Notes: generated by a model from the sequence alone, not told the origin. A stretch of DNA of 64,000 nt from Entamoeba invadens IP1 (GCF_000330505.1 NW_004440383.1:15593-79592); one strand, 5' to 3'. Shown: positions 18,175 to 28,623, numbered from the stretch's first letter. Made by a program: numbers and translations.

Positions 18175-21100
18175 TTACTTCCAAATCTTGATGATCCCAT
18201 CGCGCGAAGCACTACATAGGAAATACGACTGTGGAGATGAAAGCACTGCAAGAGCCGTTATAGAGTCTAAGTGATGGTCATTGTCTGTGAGTCCAATTCC
18301 TCTCTTCTCGCGTTCGACGGGGAAACAACGAACACAGACGATGTTGTGTTCGATGGTTGTTTCGAATGTGGGCGGCTTTTTAAAGTCGCCGATAGCATAA
18401 CTACTTGAACCTTGTGAGGTCTCGATGTCCCAGAATCGTAAGATATGATCACTGCCACCCGATATAATATAACGACCATATGCCATTAAAGACGTGTTGG
18501 CTAAATAAGGAAGGTACACATTGTTTTGACTCTGAGCGATGCATCGTTGTAAGTTCTGTAATAAACTGTCGAGTTGTTGAACGCCATAATCTTCCGGACC
18601 CATTGAGAAAGAAGGCTTAAAACGACTGCGTTCGACTTTTTCGATGATAGTGTCTAACTCCGGTATTTTAGTGCCAAAGTCTTCGAAGTGCAATAACAAT
18701 TTCAAGTTCTGGTTTTTAATATCCCAACAGAAGACATCCCCATCGCGAGTGTTCGTTGCGATGTTCTCATCTTTCAAAAAGATGATGTCGGTGATGGCGG
18801 AGTGTGTAGGGACTCGCCACCCGATGTTCGCGATGGTATGCCGCAAATCCCAACATACTAAATACCCGCGATTGGTCCCAACTATACAATACTCCCCACT
18901 CGGGGCTACAGCCATCGCAGAGACATAACCCAGTCGTGGATCATTTTCTTTCATTATTCCAGGCACTTTGTCGCGAATGTCCCATACCGCTAATGTGCCG
19001 TTTTCACATATAATTGTCACAGACTTGGGGTCCGCATTTTTCTGAATTTGAATGATCTTGGAATTCAACTTGAAGGATTTAACAAGTGAAGTCGACAGTA
19101 CACTCATCTTCTTCATATCAACAAACACACGGTGAAGCTCGACTGTGCCATCTTTATACCCAATGACTATCCCATTACTCTTTGCGATTGTACCAAAACA
19201 GGTCACTCCACTCTCGCCTTTCAAGGTCGCCCGTGAACGCATCACTTCTAGCGACTCCACTCCCATGATGTCCCACACTTTCACAACTCCACTCAAATCA
19301 CCACTCACAAAAAAGACGCCCGTCGCACCAGTCGCCACTACGACTATTGGCGCTCGGTGCTCTGTCAAATGCGCAACACAAATTCCTTGGAACGGTTCTG
19401 TCTTCAATATGGGTTGGACCGAATCGAGAAATCCCAACTCGGGGATACTTCTTGCACGAGGGGGAGAAGTGCCTTGGATCACTATTTGGTATCGCGAACT
19501 GTCTTTGGTGCATGGAGTCGTTGGATTGATCATAGGAATATAAGTGTGTGTTGGATCGTCCGGGTTGACACCCCATAACGGTAACACTTTCAGCTCGTCG
19601 TTGAGTCGAGCGAACATGTTCTGTTGTGCGTTAGTGAGTCGAGAAACACATTCCTTCACATGGACAAGGTATGGTATCAATTTCGAAAGACACTTATCCG
19701 GGTTTGTCACCCCAGTCGACTCCAATTTACTCACCATCTCGTCAACATGTGTCGACATTGGGATATCCATTCGATCAAAAGATCTCAGCGCGTTCCTCGG
19801 AATCGAAGATAACAGCGACGCGTTGATATGCGCCGACGTGATATTAAACAGTCGAATACGAAGCATTGTATTCACGTGGGGAAGAAGGAAGCAATGGCGT
19901 TGCGCGTCGCTCAATTTCCCGGCAATGACTTCCAGCAGCATAGCTGTAGCTTGTCGAAGTGTGATATTGGGGTGGACCAACAGTGGGCAGACGGACGGGA
20001 TAATACTATAAATATAGCTTCTTGAAACTATATCGAAGCTCACGCAAGATGTTAAAGAGAGTAATGTTTGGTGGACTAAATACTCATGTGTGCTATACAA
20101 ATACTGTTGTAATATTGGATAGAAGTTCAATTCAAATTCCTTTGTTCCATAGACCTTCCCGACAAGTGGGATTTGCTCCAAGAAGTAGAGGATCAAGATT
20201 GGTTCTGTTGTTTTGAAGATATTGATATATTGTAACAACTCATTGTGACTCTTGTCATGTCCACAAAACAACGTGAGCGATGAATACGCGACGATGAGGT
20301 TTCGAGTGATGTGGAAGTTCTTTCTTTTAATCATCTGCTTGTAACTTTCAAGGAAGAAGTGGGAGAGCACTTCGTGCTCATCCATCTTGAGACTCCCGTC
20401 TTCTTCTTTCAGCGCAAGTTTCTTTGACAGCTCAAGTAATTGAGAGAAGAATGAAGTGTAGACAATAGCAAAGGACAAATTATTAGGGTTAGCTACTGTC
20501 TGTTCAATCGTCGGTAATATGTAATTCGGGAAGAGTAAATGCGCCGAAGGGGGGAGTTTCTCGAGGAATGTGAGTGTTTTCACAAGTGTCCGAAGTGCTC
20601 TGGACTTGATTGGATTACTTGAGTTTGCGACAATCAAGTCGACTAAGCCTGGGGTGACTATCATATAAAGTGCTTCATCATCAGAATAACAGATTAAAGC
20701 GTCGACTAAAGACAATATAGTATCCAACACACTTTCTCGTGTGAGTCGCATACTAAACAATATCGAGAAGATGATCGAACTACTCACAAATGGGTCTTCC
20801 TTCTTCATAAAATACTTCTTCATCTCTTTTGAGTCCTTCAATTCGATCTCTTCGCTCTCCGGTGTAATTTGTTCCGTCAATTTCCTCATCGAGTCCAATG
20901 CTTCTCCTCTTGCTTTCGCATCCCCCCATTGTCCACTCAACAGTTTTTCAAGGTGTTTGTGGAGTTCTTCCGTTTGTGTGGTGAGCTTTTCCAATTCAAC
21001 TGCAAGTTGCGACGAATGTGACAAAGTGGCCTCGTCGGGTATCACTTGGACTTCTCGCGTGACTGTTTTCTTCTTCTCCGATATTCTCTCGATCTTAAGG

Positions 21101-22068
21101 ACTTCGCGCGCAAACCCGATGATATCGGGCAACACAACTTCTGCCGAATTTTGTTGTGAAGAGTATGAGAGTTGTAACAGTTGTGCGAAGTAGTTAGGTA
21201 CATTCATCGAAAAGGTGTCCAGACATTGTGCCGCTGTGGGTCGATTCTGTGGGTTCGCGTCAACCATTTTCATCACAAGATCCTTCACAAAGTCCACCTT
21301 AATCGCGTCAAGTGCTTCGCCAATTGAAAATTTCCCTGCTTTATAGTCCAAGATATTCGACACGTCAAACAGTGCATTCTCCGTGAACAAATAGACTAAC
21401 ACGCATCCAAGAGAGAACACATCAGACATCGTCGTGCATTGTTCAAACATGTTCTCTGCCTTCAAATTTGCTTTAAATCTCTCTGGCGCAACACAACTCG
21501 ATCGATTAAAAAAGAAGTTCAGGTCGTATGGATTGTCGTCGGGTAAATAGAACGGTTTGAATGGCGCAAAGTCACAGATGTATGGCGTGTTCGATGTGGT
21601 TAAAAGGATGTTCTCCGGTTTGATATCGCCATGGACGCACCCCAAGTTATGAAGTGAATACACCGCACTGACTATTTGATATGAAATAAAGAGTTTCTCA
21701 TGAACAGTAAGGACCGGGGATGTCCTCACTCGATCCGCCAAATTATATGGCAAATGTTGTCTTTGATAGATAATGATATTCCCATTCTTCCCTGTCTTCC
21801 GCGTGACAAAATTCAGTAACCCATTCGTGTTTGTTATCGCTTTGTTAACACGATGTAGCCGTTGCATCAGGTCATTCACTTTGTCTGTGTCACTCGGTTG
21901 GACCGAATATAACTTGGTCATCAACATTCGCCGGGACCGGGTGTCCCGTCCTTTAACCGATCGCGTAAACATGTCACTCCCTATATTCTCGGCTTCATCA
22001 AGACCGCAGATATCGGTAAGTTCTAATGAGTTCAGAACATCAGACGATGTCGATAGAGTATTCCCCAT
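18175..22068 (-). CDS. VPS15: Vps15 / PIK3R4 regulatory kinase of class III PI3K
   Basis: A 1297-residue protein with the full Vps15 layout. It begins MGNTLS, a predicted N-myristoylation signal. The kinase-like domain (about 30-290) has HGDIKPEN at 146-153, then CDFAPFKPFYLPDDNPYD and CVAPERF, all family hallmarks; it lacks a normal glycine-rich loop, as in other Vps15 proteins. Alpha-helical HEAT-type repeats fill about 300-850. WD40 repeats form the last 380 residues (VWDI, CWDLRH, FWDIETS, IIKIWK). It anchors and activates the Vps34 PI3-kinase on endosomes, phagosomes and autophagosomes. No intron is visible. The family call is very secure. Confidence 0.95.
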   Translation of the reverse strand: MGNTLSTSSDVLNSLELTDICGLDEAENIGSDMFTRSVKGRDTRSRRMLMTKLYSVQPSDTDKVNDLMQRLHRVNKAITNTNGLLNFVTRKTGKNGNIIIYQRQHLPYNLADRVRTSPVLTVHEKLFISYQIVSAVYSLHNLGCVHGDIKPENILLTTSNTPYICDFAPFKPFYLPDDNPYDLNFFFNRSSCVAPERFKANLKAENMFEQCTTMSDVFSLGCVLVYLFTENALFDVSNILDYKAGKFSIGEALDAIKVDFVKDLVMKMVDANPQNRPTAAQCLDTFSMNVPNYFAQLLQLSYSSQQNSAEVVLPDIIGFAREVLKIERISEKKKTVTREVQVIPDEATLSHSSQLAVELEKLTTQTEELHKHLEKLLSGQWGDAKARGEALDSMRKLTEQITPESEEIELKDSKEMKKYFMKKEDPFVSSSIIFSILFSMRLTRESVLDTILSLVDALICYSDDEALYMIVTPGLVDLIVANSSNPIKSRALRTLVKTLTFLEKLPPSAHLLFPNYILPTIEQTVANPNNLSFAIVYTSFFSQLLELSKKLALKEEDGSLKMDEHEVLSHFFLESYKQMIKRKNFHITRNLIVAYSSLTLFCGHDKSHNELLQYINIFKTTEPILILYFLEQIPLVGKVYGTKEFELNFYPILQQYLYSTHEYLVHQTLLSLTSCVSFDIVSRSYIYSIIPSVCPLLVHPNITLRQATAMLLEVIAGKLSDAQRHCFLLPHVNTMLRIRLFNITSAHINASLLSSIPRNALRSFDRMDIPMSTHVDEMVSKLESTGVTNPDKCLSKLIPYLVHVKECVSRLTNAQQNMFARLNDELKVLPLWGVNPDDPTHTYIPMINPTTPCTKDSSRYQIVIQGTSPPRARSIPELGFLDSVQPILKTEPFQGICVAHLTEHRAPIVVVATGATGVFFVSGDLSGVVKVWDIMGVESLEVMRSRATLKGESGVTCFGTIAKSNGIVIGYKDGTVELHRVFVDMKKMSVLSTSLVKSFKLNSKIIQIQKNADPKSVTIICENGTLAVWDIRDKVPGIMKENDPRLGYVSAMAVAPSGEYCIVGTNRGYLVCWDLRHTIANIGWRVPTHSAITDIIFLKDENIATNTRDGDVFCWDIKNQNLKLLLHFEDFGTKIPELDTIIEKVERSRFKPSFSMGPEDYGVQQLDSLLQNLQRCIAQSQNNVYLPYLANTSLMAYGRYIISGGSDHILRFWDIETSQGSSSYAIGDFKKPPTFETTIEHNIVCVRCFPVEREKRGIGLTDNDHHLDSITALAVLSSPQSYFLCSASRDGIIKIWK

Positions 22069-22207
22069 AAGACTTTTGAGTTCCCAGTTTGTATTTTGGT
22101 GTTTTGGTTCGACAAAGTCAAAACATGGAAAATGTTCTATTCTATTGTAGTATTAAAAACTATTTATTATTCTATAAAAAACTATCATTTACATCTTTTA
22201 ATGCGAT

Positions 22208-23167
22208 TCATTTGTTTTGACACATGTCGTCGAAGATCTTCTTGAGGTCCGATTGAACAGATTTCTTGGTAGACTTTCTTGGCTTCTTTTCTTTCGCAAA
22301 TTTTGTTTCCTTTTCGGGACCAGAGATTTTGATAAATTTACCACCACATGTCTCTTGGTGCTTTTTGTACCAAAAGTCATTGGGGCCTGGCGCTCTGTTC
22401 ATTGACCTTTTCACATATCCATAAAATGGTGGCTTATCGCGACAAGTCCCGTCACATCTCCAAACGTGTTTCTTCAAATTGTTGCACTCATCAAAAAACG
22501 TGTGAAACACAGTCACATTCAAACACGTGTGTTCATTTATCACCGTCATCCACTCATGAAATCGTGTTCCGTGCGAGTCATCATCTCTTGTATGCGTTCT
22601 AAACAAATGGGCATGAACACTTTCATGAACTAATGTGGTTACAGTATCTTTTGTAGGTCTGTACGAGAGAATTCCCTGTGAAAGTCTTATAACACAGCCA
22701 TTCGGCTTTCCATAACAAATCCCAGCACACGATGTCATCCGTTTCGACCACTCAATTGTTGTGTTTGTGATGTGATCTCTGAACATCATTCTGTTTATAT
22801 GTTTAAAGCACTCGTTGACATCTATGATATCCTTTTGTATCTCCTGATTAATAAAATCCGAAGCATTTTTATAATGTGTCATAAAGTATTGTATATCGCT
22901 TTCGTGCAACGTTGGTTGGTACTTGAAGTAGTCGAACCCTGTTGTTTCCACGATGACGTACATATCCTCTTCTTCCCTCTTTTTTGTCCCACCAAATTCA
23001 ACTTCAGGTGTGTTGGTCACAATTTGTGTGTTGAGTTCCTCCAATTCTTTTTCTCCCTCCACAAAGTCGTCTCTTTCTATTGTCGGGTGGCACATGTTTA
23101 TCACTGTCGGGTCGTTATAAAAAATGAGTTTCGGGATGACGACTTGATCCACATCAATTATACTCAT
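22208..23167 (-). CDS. Spartan (SPRTN/DVC1)-like DNA-protein crosslink protease
   Basis: A 319-residue SprT-family zinc metalloprotease. The catalytic HExxH is LVHESVHAHLF (H181, E182, H185), with a third His in DSHGTRF (H199). The SprT zinc-ribbon region follows and is very Spartan-like: WRCDGTCRDKPPFYGYVKRS, then MNRAPGPNDFWYKKHQETCG and GKFIKI. The C-terminal tail is Lys-rich and only about 35 residues, so the long PCNA- and ubiquitin-binding tail of animal SPRTN is missing. The N-terminal 80 residues are an acidic extension. It should cleave proteins crosslinked to DNA in the nucleus. The start ATG is at 23165-23167. No intron is seen. Confidence 0.93.
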   Translation of the reverse strand: MSIIDVDQVVIPKLIFYNDPTVINMCHPTIERDDFVEGEKELEELNTQIVTNTPEVEFGGTKKREEEDMYVIVETTGFDYFKYQPTLHESDIQYFMTHYKNASDFINQEIQKDIIDVNECFKHINRMMFRDHITNTTIEWSKRMTSCAGICYGKPNGCVIRLSQGILSYRPTKDTVTTLVHESVHAHLFRTHTRDDDSHGTRFHEWMTVINEHTCLNVTVFHTFFDECNNLKKHVWRCDGTCRDKPPFYGYVKRSMNRAPGPNDFWYKKHQETCGGKFIKISGPEKETKFAKEKKPRKSTKKSVQSDLKKIFDDMCQNK

Positions 23168-23297
23168 TTGTAAACAATTTTTTCCAGTTTTTTAATTTCT
23201 TAAATTCACTCTCTTTCTCATTGCCTCAATCTTTTACGAAAATGAGAAACAATAGAAAAATTAAAACAACCATAACTTAACTATACCTCCTCATAAT

Positions 23298-24131
23298 TTA
23301 AATGGCAAATTTGGGATCGGAAGACTCATTTTGGTCTTTGCTCTCTTTTACTTCCTGCGTCGAACTGGGGACTTTCGGGAAGTCCATTACAGTATTTTCT
23401 TCCGGTATTTTGATATCTCCGTCAAACATATCGTCGCCCATCTCTGCCAATTCTTCGAGTCAATTCCATGCTTTCTAAAAAAAGGTATAATTAATTAGAA
23501 TAGTTACTAATATCTCCAATAACTTAAAAATATAGTTTTGTAATAATTAACTATAATTACCAACATGGTTCTAGTAATATATTAATAAAATGAACTATAT
23601 TATATACATCAAAGTGTTTGAGACAATCCTCAATGTCAAAAGAGGAAACAAACCGTCATCCAACGCCGCCTCGTCCATTCCCGTCGTGTCTTGCATCAAA
23701 ATTTCACCGAAGTCGTTTTGGTCTTCTGCGAAATTTGCCATTTTGTCCTGAACATCTTCGATACCATTCAAGTCGAATTGACGAGACAACGCTTGCATCT
23801 GTTGATTCGACTGTTCCATTGCTTGATATATCTTTTGGTAGTCTTGCATCTTTTCGACCTCGAATTGCATGTTCTGTAAATTCATATTGTATTTATCAGA
23901 CATATCTCGGTGCTGATCAACTTGTTTCTTCTGTCGGAGAAGAAGAAGCGCCTTTTGTCGATATCGCGTACTCTCGGCTCCAGACGACTTCCGCGAAAGT
24001 TCTAAATTTTTTCGGATCTCCGCATCCAACTCTTGGGACTTTTTACTTAGACTCTCGGAGCGCGATTCTAACGTCGCGCGAGTTTCGTCAACTGACACTA
24101 CGTCTTTTTTTCCAATAAAACGGTTCAACAT
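23298..24131 (-). CDS. CHMP5/Vps60-like ESCRT-III protein (spliced)
   Basis: Exon 1 is 24131-23654 and exon 2 is 23452-23298. The 201-nt intron begins GTTTGT and, judged by frame and family alignment, ends AAG at 23453. The joint reads DEAALDDELAEMGDDMFDGD, matching the acidic CHMP5 region LDEDDLEAELDALGDELL. The 210-residue protein has the basic Snf7 N-terminus (MLNRFIGKK), long coiled-coil helices (KALLLLRQKKQVDQHRD) and an acidic autoinhibitory C-terminal part. It acts in late ESCRT-III assembly and Vps4/Vta1 recruitment on endosomes. Without splicing the frame ends early in LFPLLTLRIVSNTLMYII, which is intron. The identity is good; the exact acceptor needs transcript data. Confidence 0.88.
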
Positions 24132-24612
24132 CTTTCAATAAAAGTTGTTTTGTAGTTTCTTTACTATTTCAAAGTTAAACTTTACTTTATGTTTATTTAA
24201 CTTCATTAACATTTAAACTACTATTTATAATAAAATTTACTATAACTTTTATTATAGTCAAACAAAACTTGTTGTTTGTTTAACTAAAATAAAACTAGTT
24301 TTTTATTTTAACTAGTTATCTGGTTTTTAAATGGTATTAAAACTATTAATAAATTAAGTATAATTAAATATAGTTAATATTGAACTAATATAAAAATAAC
24401 AAATTTCCTCATTGTGATTTTTAATTAAAATAGAACATTTTCCTCAATTTGGCGGCCCTATTTTAAACAAATAAACCTAAAACTTTTCTATTGAATTGAA
24501 AAGTTTTATTGGCGACAATACTATTGAAAAAATCATTGAAAACAAATAATATAATTAATAATAAAATAACTAGTACCAAATAATAGTATGAAAAGAGGAC
24601 TGTCAAAGGTCT
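24132..24612. other. AT-rich divergent spacer, no gene seen
   Basis: This lies between the start codons of the CHMP5-like gene and duplicated-domain gene B and should contain both promoters. No recognisable motif was found. Confidence 0.5.
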
Positions 24613-25710
24613 ATGGACGTATCTGAGAAAGGAGCAACTCCCGCGCCACCCGAGGTTGTCGGGCTGATTACATCAAGAACTTCTGGACGTGCTGAATTTA
24701 TGCGAATTAAAAAGAGAAAGAGTAGAGACGAGGAAGCATCTTTGGCAAATTCATATTTATTTTTGTTATTGAGTGAGTGTGATGGAAAGGCGGTGATCAA
24801 ATACACAAAAATTGCACAAAAAACAGTGAAACTTTATTCAGTTGAGAGTTTGTCGTTTGACAACATGACTTTTACACAAGATATGATTCGGGAGGAAGGA
24901 CGGAAGTTGCTTCTAAAAAACAATTTTAAAAAAGAAGATTTGACAACCGATGGAATGAGCGAGAAGCAACAAAAACGAAGTGTTGAGGCAGAGATGAGTA
25001 ATGGATATCTTGAACTTCTTATTGGACATAAGTTCATTGCCGATATTAAACAAACAAAGTCAAGTAAAAAAACTATAAAAATGGTAAGAATTTCTAAATT
25101 GACAAGTCCTTCTGGTACCGATTTCTCAAAATCCTACCTCGGCAACATTGGAAATAAGTTTGCTGAGTTGGTCCAGAACGGTTTTCGAGGACACAAAACA
25201 CTGAATTTAGATCGTCTTTTTGTAGATGAGATTCGACAAATGATAACTTTGGGATTGATAGATGACAACTCGAATCAAAACGATGAGACAGATAAGGATG
25301 GGAAAATGGAGGAAGACAACAAGGAGAACGAAGAGAAAGTCGAAGTCAACGATAAAATCGAAACAGAAGAAAAAGTAGAGACGGTCGAAATTGAGAAAAA
25401 AGTCGACCACCCAACAGAACTAACCGAACCAAGCGTTCAACCAGAACCACGTAATGAAAAATCGCTCGAGAAAGAAGAGAAAGAGCCAGAGGTACTATTA
25501 CAAACACCAGAAGCAGTGACTGAAATGGAAAAAAGTAAACCAATGGAAACAGAATGTATTGGAAATGATGAACAGCTGAATCAACCAGATCTTGTGGGTG
25601 AACAGATATTCGTATTCAACGCAGGAAACGTGTTTAGAAATGAAGTGGATGACACAAAGTTCTTTGTCTCCCTCGATGAGATCCCATATCTCAAGAGCAT
25701 CAAAAAATAA
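24613..25710 (+). CDS. Duplicated-domain protein, copy B (unrecognised family)
   Basis: A 365-residue intronless paralogue of the 17034-18092 protein. Two related domains lie at about 33-110 (KKRKSRDEEASLANSYLFLL ... KTVKLYSVESL) and 115-195 (EKQQKRSVEAEMSNGYLELL ... KKTIKMVRISKL). A very acidic Glu/Lys tail with many KVE/EKV units follows and ends in a short hydrophobic motif (VSLDEIPYLKSIKK). Neither copy shows a signal peptide or membrane segment. Copies A and B flank the Vps15-Spartan-CHMP5 block, both on the plus strand, consistent with an old segmental duplication. Function is unknown; the basic domain starts suggest DNA or RNA binding (inference). Confidence 0.85.
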   Translation: MDVSEKGATPAPPEVVGLITSRTSGRAEFMRIKKRKSRDEEASLANSYLFLLLSECDGKAVIKYTKIAQKTVKLYSVESLSFDNMTFTQDMIREEGRKLLLKNNFKKEDLTTDGMSEKQQKRSVEAEMSNGYLELLIGHKFIADIKQTKSSKKTIKMVRISKLTSPSGTDFSKSYLGNIGNKFAELVQNGFRGHKTLNLDRLFVDEIRQMITLGLIDDNSNQNDETDKDGKMEEDNKENEEKVEVNDKIETEEKVETVEIEKKVDHPTELTEPSVQPEPRNEKSLEKEEKEPEVLLQTPEAVTEMEKSKPMETECIGNDEQLNQPDLVGEQIFVFNAGNVFRNEVDDTKFFVSLDEIPYLKSIKK

Positions 25711-25841
25711 CGTTTATTCGCACTTGTAACTACAATTTATGGCTTTTTACTATTCGCGTTACTTGCGTCAATCTCGCCAAAACAGCTTGGAAATTTTCAA
25801 AAAACAAATTTTTGTTTTTTGAAAAAACACAAACCCACACA

Positions 25842-26475
25842 ATGAACTACAGCACACCTCCCATCAAGTACAAGCCATCAAAAATCACTGTTATCGGCGA
25901 CTCTGGTGTTGGTAAGTCTGCTCTGATATCACAATTTCTGAACCGTGTCATTGACCCAAACACCCAACCAACTATCGGAAACATAAGTGCAAACACAAAG
26001 TTGGATGACGGCACCGATACGCTGAATGTTGTAATATGGGTTTGTATCTTTTGTTATCTATCTATATTTTAATAAACAGGATACAGCTGGGCAAGAGCGA
26101 TTCAAGAGTATGACGGACTTGTTTTTCAGAGAAGCGCGTGGTTGTGTCATTGTATTTGACTTGACAGATTACTCGACTTTCATAGGGACACAAAATTGGT
26201 ACGAACGCATTTGCAAGAACTCAGTAAGTCCTCCTGTCTGTGTCTTGGTTGGAAACAAGAAGGATCTTAGCCATAAAGAAGTCAACACGGATCAAGCACT
26301 TAAACAAGCAGCCTTATTCAACGCACTTTATTTTGAAGTCTCTGCTCTCACAGGTGAAGGGGTTAAAGATGCGTTTTATAGCTTTCTTGGGAGAATCGAG
26401 CCGGAGGTGGACCAGAAAGTGGAGGTAGTAGTGGGCCAACCAACAAACGAGAAGAAAGAGAAAAAGTGCTGCTAA
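25842..26475 (+). CDS. Rab family small GTPase (spliced)
   Basis: Exons 25842-26039 and 26080-26475 flank a 40-nt GTTTGT...CAG intron, giving 197 residues. All GTPase motifs are intact: P-loop GDSGVGKS, switch I QPTIG, G3 DTAGQERF created exactly across the splice junction (IW-DTAGQERF), NKKD and SAL. The C-terminus KKEKKCC is a double geranylgeranylation signal, as in Rabs. It should cycle on vesicle membranes and recruit transport effectors. The start ATG follows a CA-rich leader. The Rab subtype could not be assigned; Entamoeba has many divergent Rab/RabX members. Confidence 0.94.
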
Positions 26476-26653
26476 TTTTTTCATCTAATTTATTATTACT
26501 GTATTATTAATTATCTATCATATTAATTATATTATAAATATTATATTTCATGAATTATAAAACAAACCATTGACATGATAATGTATTATATAGTATAGTA
26601 CATTATAATATAAAATATTATAATTTATATTTTAATGTATTATATTATATAAA

Positions 26654-26683
26654 TTATCTTATCTTATCTTATCTTATCTTATC
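26654..26683. repeat. Pentanucleotide microsatellite (TTATC)6
   Basis: Six perfect tandem copies of TTATC lie in the spacer between the Rab gene and the Polo-like gene, about 75 bp before the latter's ATG. Such tracts often vary in length between strains. Confidence 0.9.
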
Positions 26684-26759
26684 TTATATTATATTATATA
26701 ATTATATTATTCTATAGTTAGTTTATTATCTATTAACAAAACTACAAAAAAGGCCAAAG

Positions 26760-28370
26760 ATGTTAAAATTGAGTGAGCAAAGTGAAATAGTGACAGAAGT
26801 AGTGACGATAAATGGAGGTGTTGAGAAGCGAGAGTTTTCGAAAGATGAAAAACTGAGTGGGACAAAAGATCCTTTGTGGCGGGTCACAGACATATTTTCT
26901 CAAAACAAATATTTTCTTCGACAATATAGTAAATCGCTGTTTGTTGATGAAAGAGAGAAAACCAAGTTTGTGACTGACATTCAAATGAATCTCAAAATTA
27001 AGAATTCACGCATTTGTCAATTAAAAAGTGTCTTTGAAGATCAAGAGAATGTTTTTGTACTCCACGAATACTGTGACATGAAATCGCTTCAAAGTATTTT
27101 TGAGGTAAAAGGACCCTTTTCTGAACCCGAAATACAATACTTCATGAGAGAAGTCCTTGAAGGCCTCAGTTATTTGCACTCACAAAATCTCGTTTACAAC
27201 GGTCTTGTACTTCAAAATGTGTTGCTCAACAATTTGCACGTGAAATTGTCACACTTTGATGCGATTTCATGTTACACAACAACAACCCCAACTCACAACT
27301 CTTCTTATGACATTTGGGCCTTTGGTGTCATGGTCTATTTTCTTAAATACGGCGATGTCCCTTACATCTCAACAACACCAAATGAATTAGAAAAGGAGTT
27401 GCAAACACCAAAAGACTTCCTTGTGTTTCCAGACTCTCAAGACATTTCAGAAGAATTTAAAGATATCATCACAGCCACCATCCTCACACCAGAAAACGTC
27501 ACAGTCGACGATTTAATTCACACGGATTTCTTCGACTTGGCTAAGATCCCATCGTTTCTCCCACAAAAGTGTTTAACTTCGGACGTCAGTTGTTACACTT
27601 TTATTGTTGGGAAAGTGACACAAAAGGCGGATGATTTGTTAAGCAGAATTCAAGACATCATGAAGTTCATTACTAACAATACAAGCACAAGTGAAGCGCC
27701 TTTTGTGAAGAATTTTCGGCACAATTTCGTCGGGAGGTATGTCGATGAAATCAGTCACAACGGATTTTTCTATCAATTTGAAGACGGGATAATGGGGGCC
27801 TATTTTAGCGATGGATCTAATGCGTTTAGTATCGATAGAAGGTATAGGTACTACAGAACTGATTTCAGTCGAATCGACATCAATCGCGACGAGCTGAGAG
27901 ATCACTTCTATCAGATGAAAGAGCAGAAGACTCCATTAACTTCAAAACAAGAAGAGGAATACGACTTATATAAGAAGTACCATTTCCTCAGAATGATGAG
28001 TGAGAATTTCACTGAGAAACTTATGAAGTCGCACACCTACACGACTTCAGTGATCTTAAAGATCTTACATATAGATGACGCACTTGTTTTAGTATTTGCA
28101 GATTACACATTAGAAATAGTGTATGATTCAATCGTTGAGAAAAAGAATGACAGTGATGTCTCAGAAGTCGATTGTGCATATATGGTTATCGTAAACAGGA
28201 ACGACATAACTGTCTTCATCAGTGGCATCTTTTATAACGTCGGCTTTGATATGCCAAAGATATATGAAATCGACAAAAACGTCGAGAAACATTTGAGCAT
28301 TTTGCTTCGTGCATTAGAAGAGATCCAGTCTGACATCACAAAGAAGATAGCACAGCGGTTTGTTGATTGA
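26760..28370 (+). CDS. Polo-like protein with degenerate kinase domain (pseudokinase)
   Basis: A 536-residue protein with Polo-kinase layout. Residues about 40-270 are a kinase-fold domain whose catalytic residues are lost: the HRDLKxxN loop reads YNGLVLQN (146-153, no Asp, no Lys), DFG reads HFD (165-167), and the VAIK-type Lys region reads YFLRQY. The fold is still readable (SYDIWAFGVMVYFLKYGDVP). Residues about 320-400 are Polo box 1 (NGFFYQFEDGIMGAYFSDGS) and about 415-500 Polo box 2 (SVILKILHIDDALVLVFADY). Polo boxes bind phosphopeptides, so it may be a scaffold in cell division like human PLK5. That it is catalytically dead is inferred from missing residues. No intron. Confidence 0.87.
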   Translation: MLKLSEQSEIVTEVVTINGGVEKREFSKDEKLSGTKDPLWRVTDIFSQNKYFLRQYSKSLFVDEREKTKFVTDIQMNLKIKNSRICQLKSVFEDQENVFVLHEYCDMKSLQSIFEVKGPFSEPEIQYFMREVLEGLSYLHSQNLVYNGLVLQNVLLNNLHVKLSHFDAISCYTTTTPTHNSSYDIWAFGVMVYFLKYGDVPYISTTPNELEKELQTPKDFLVFPDSQDISEEFKDIITATILTPENVTVDDLIHTDFFDLAKIPSFLPQKCLTSDVSCYTFIVGKVTQKADDLLSRIQDIMKFITNNTSTSEAPFVKNFRHNFVGRYVDEISHNGFFYQFEDGIMGAYFSDGSNAFSIDRRYRYYRTDFSRIDINRDELRDHFYQMKEQKTPLTSKQEEEYDLYKKYHFLRMMSENFTEKLMKSHTYTTSVILKILHIDDALVLVFADYTLEIVYDSIVEKKNDSDVSEVDCAYMVIVNRNDITVFISGIFYNVGFDMPKIYEIDKNVEKHLSILLRALEEIQSDITKKIAQRFVD

Positions 28371-28623
28371 ATGTAGTGTTTTCTTTTATCATTGGTTCTA
28401 GAATAGTATTATAGTAAAAATACCACAAAAAATAGTATTTTCCTTTAATAAGAGTAAGATTTCAAACCCGACTTAATTGATACGAAATTGCGAAATTTCC
28501 GCTCTAATAAAATTTTCATCTTATGTTTACCAAAAGATGGTTTAATGAACCATTCTTTTCTAATAAAAAACTATGAACCAAAACCAAACAAACCCCAATT
28601 TTTAGATTATCGTTGACGTCTTT

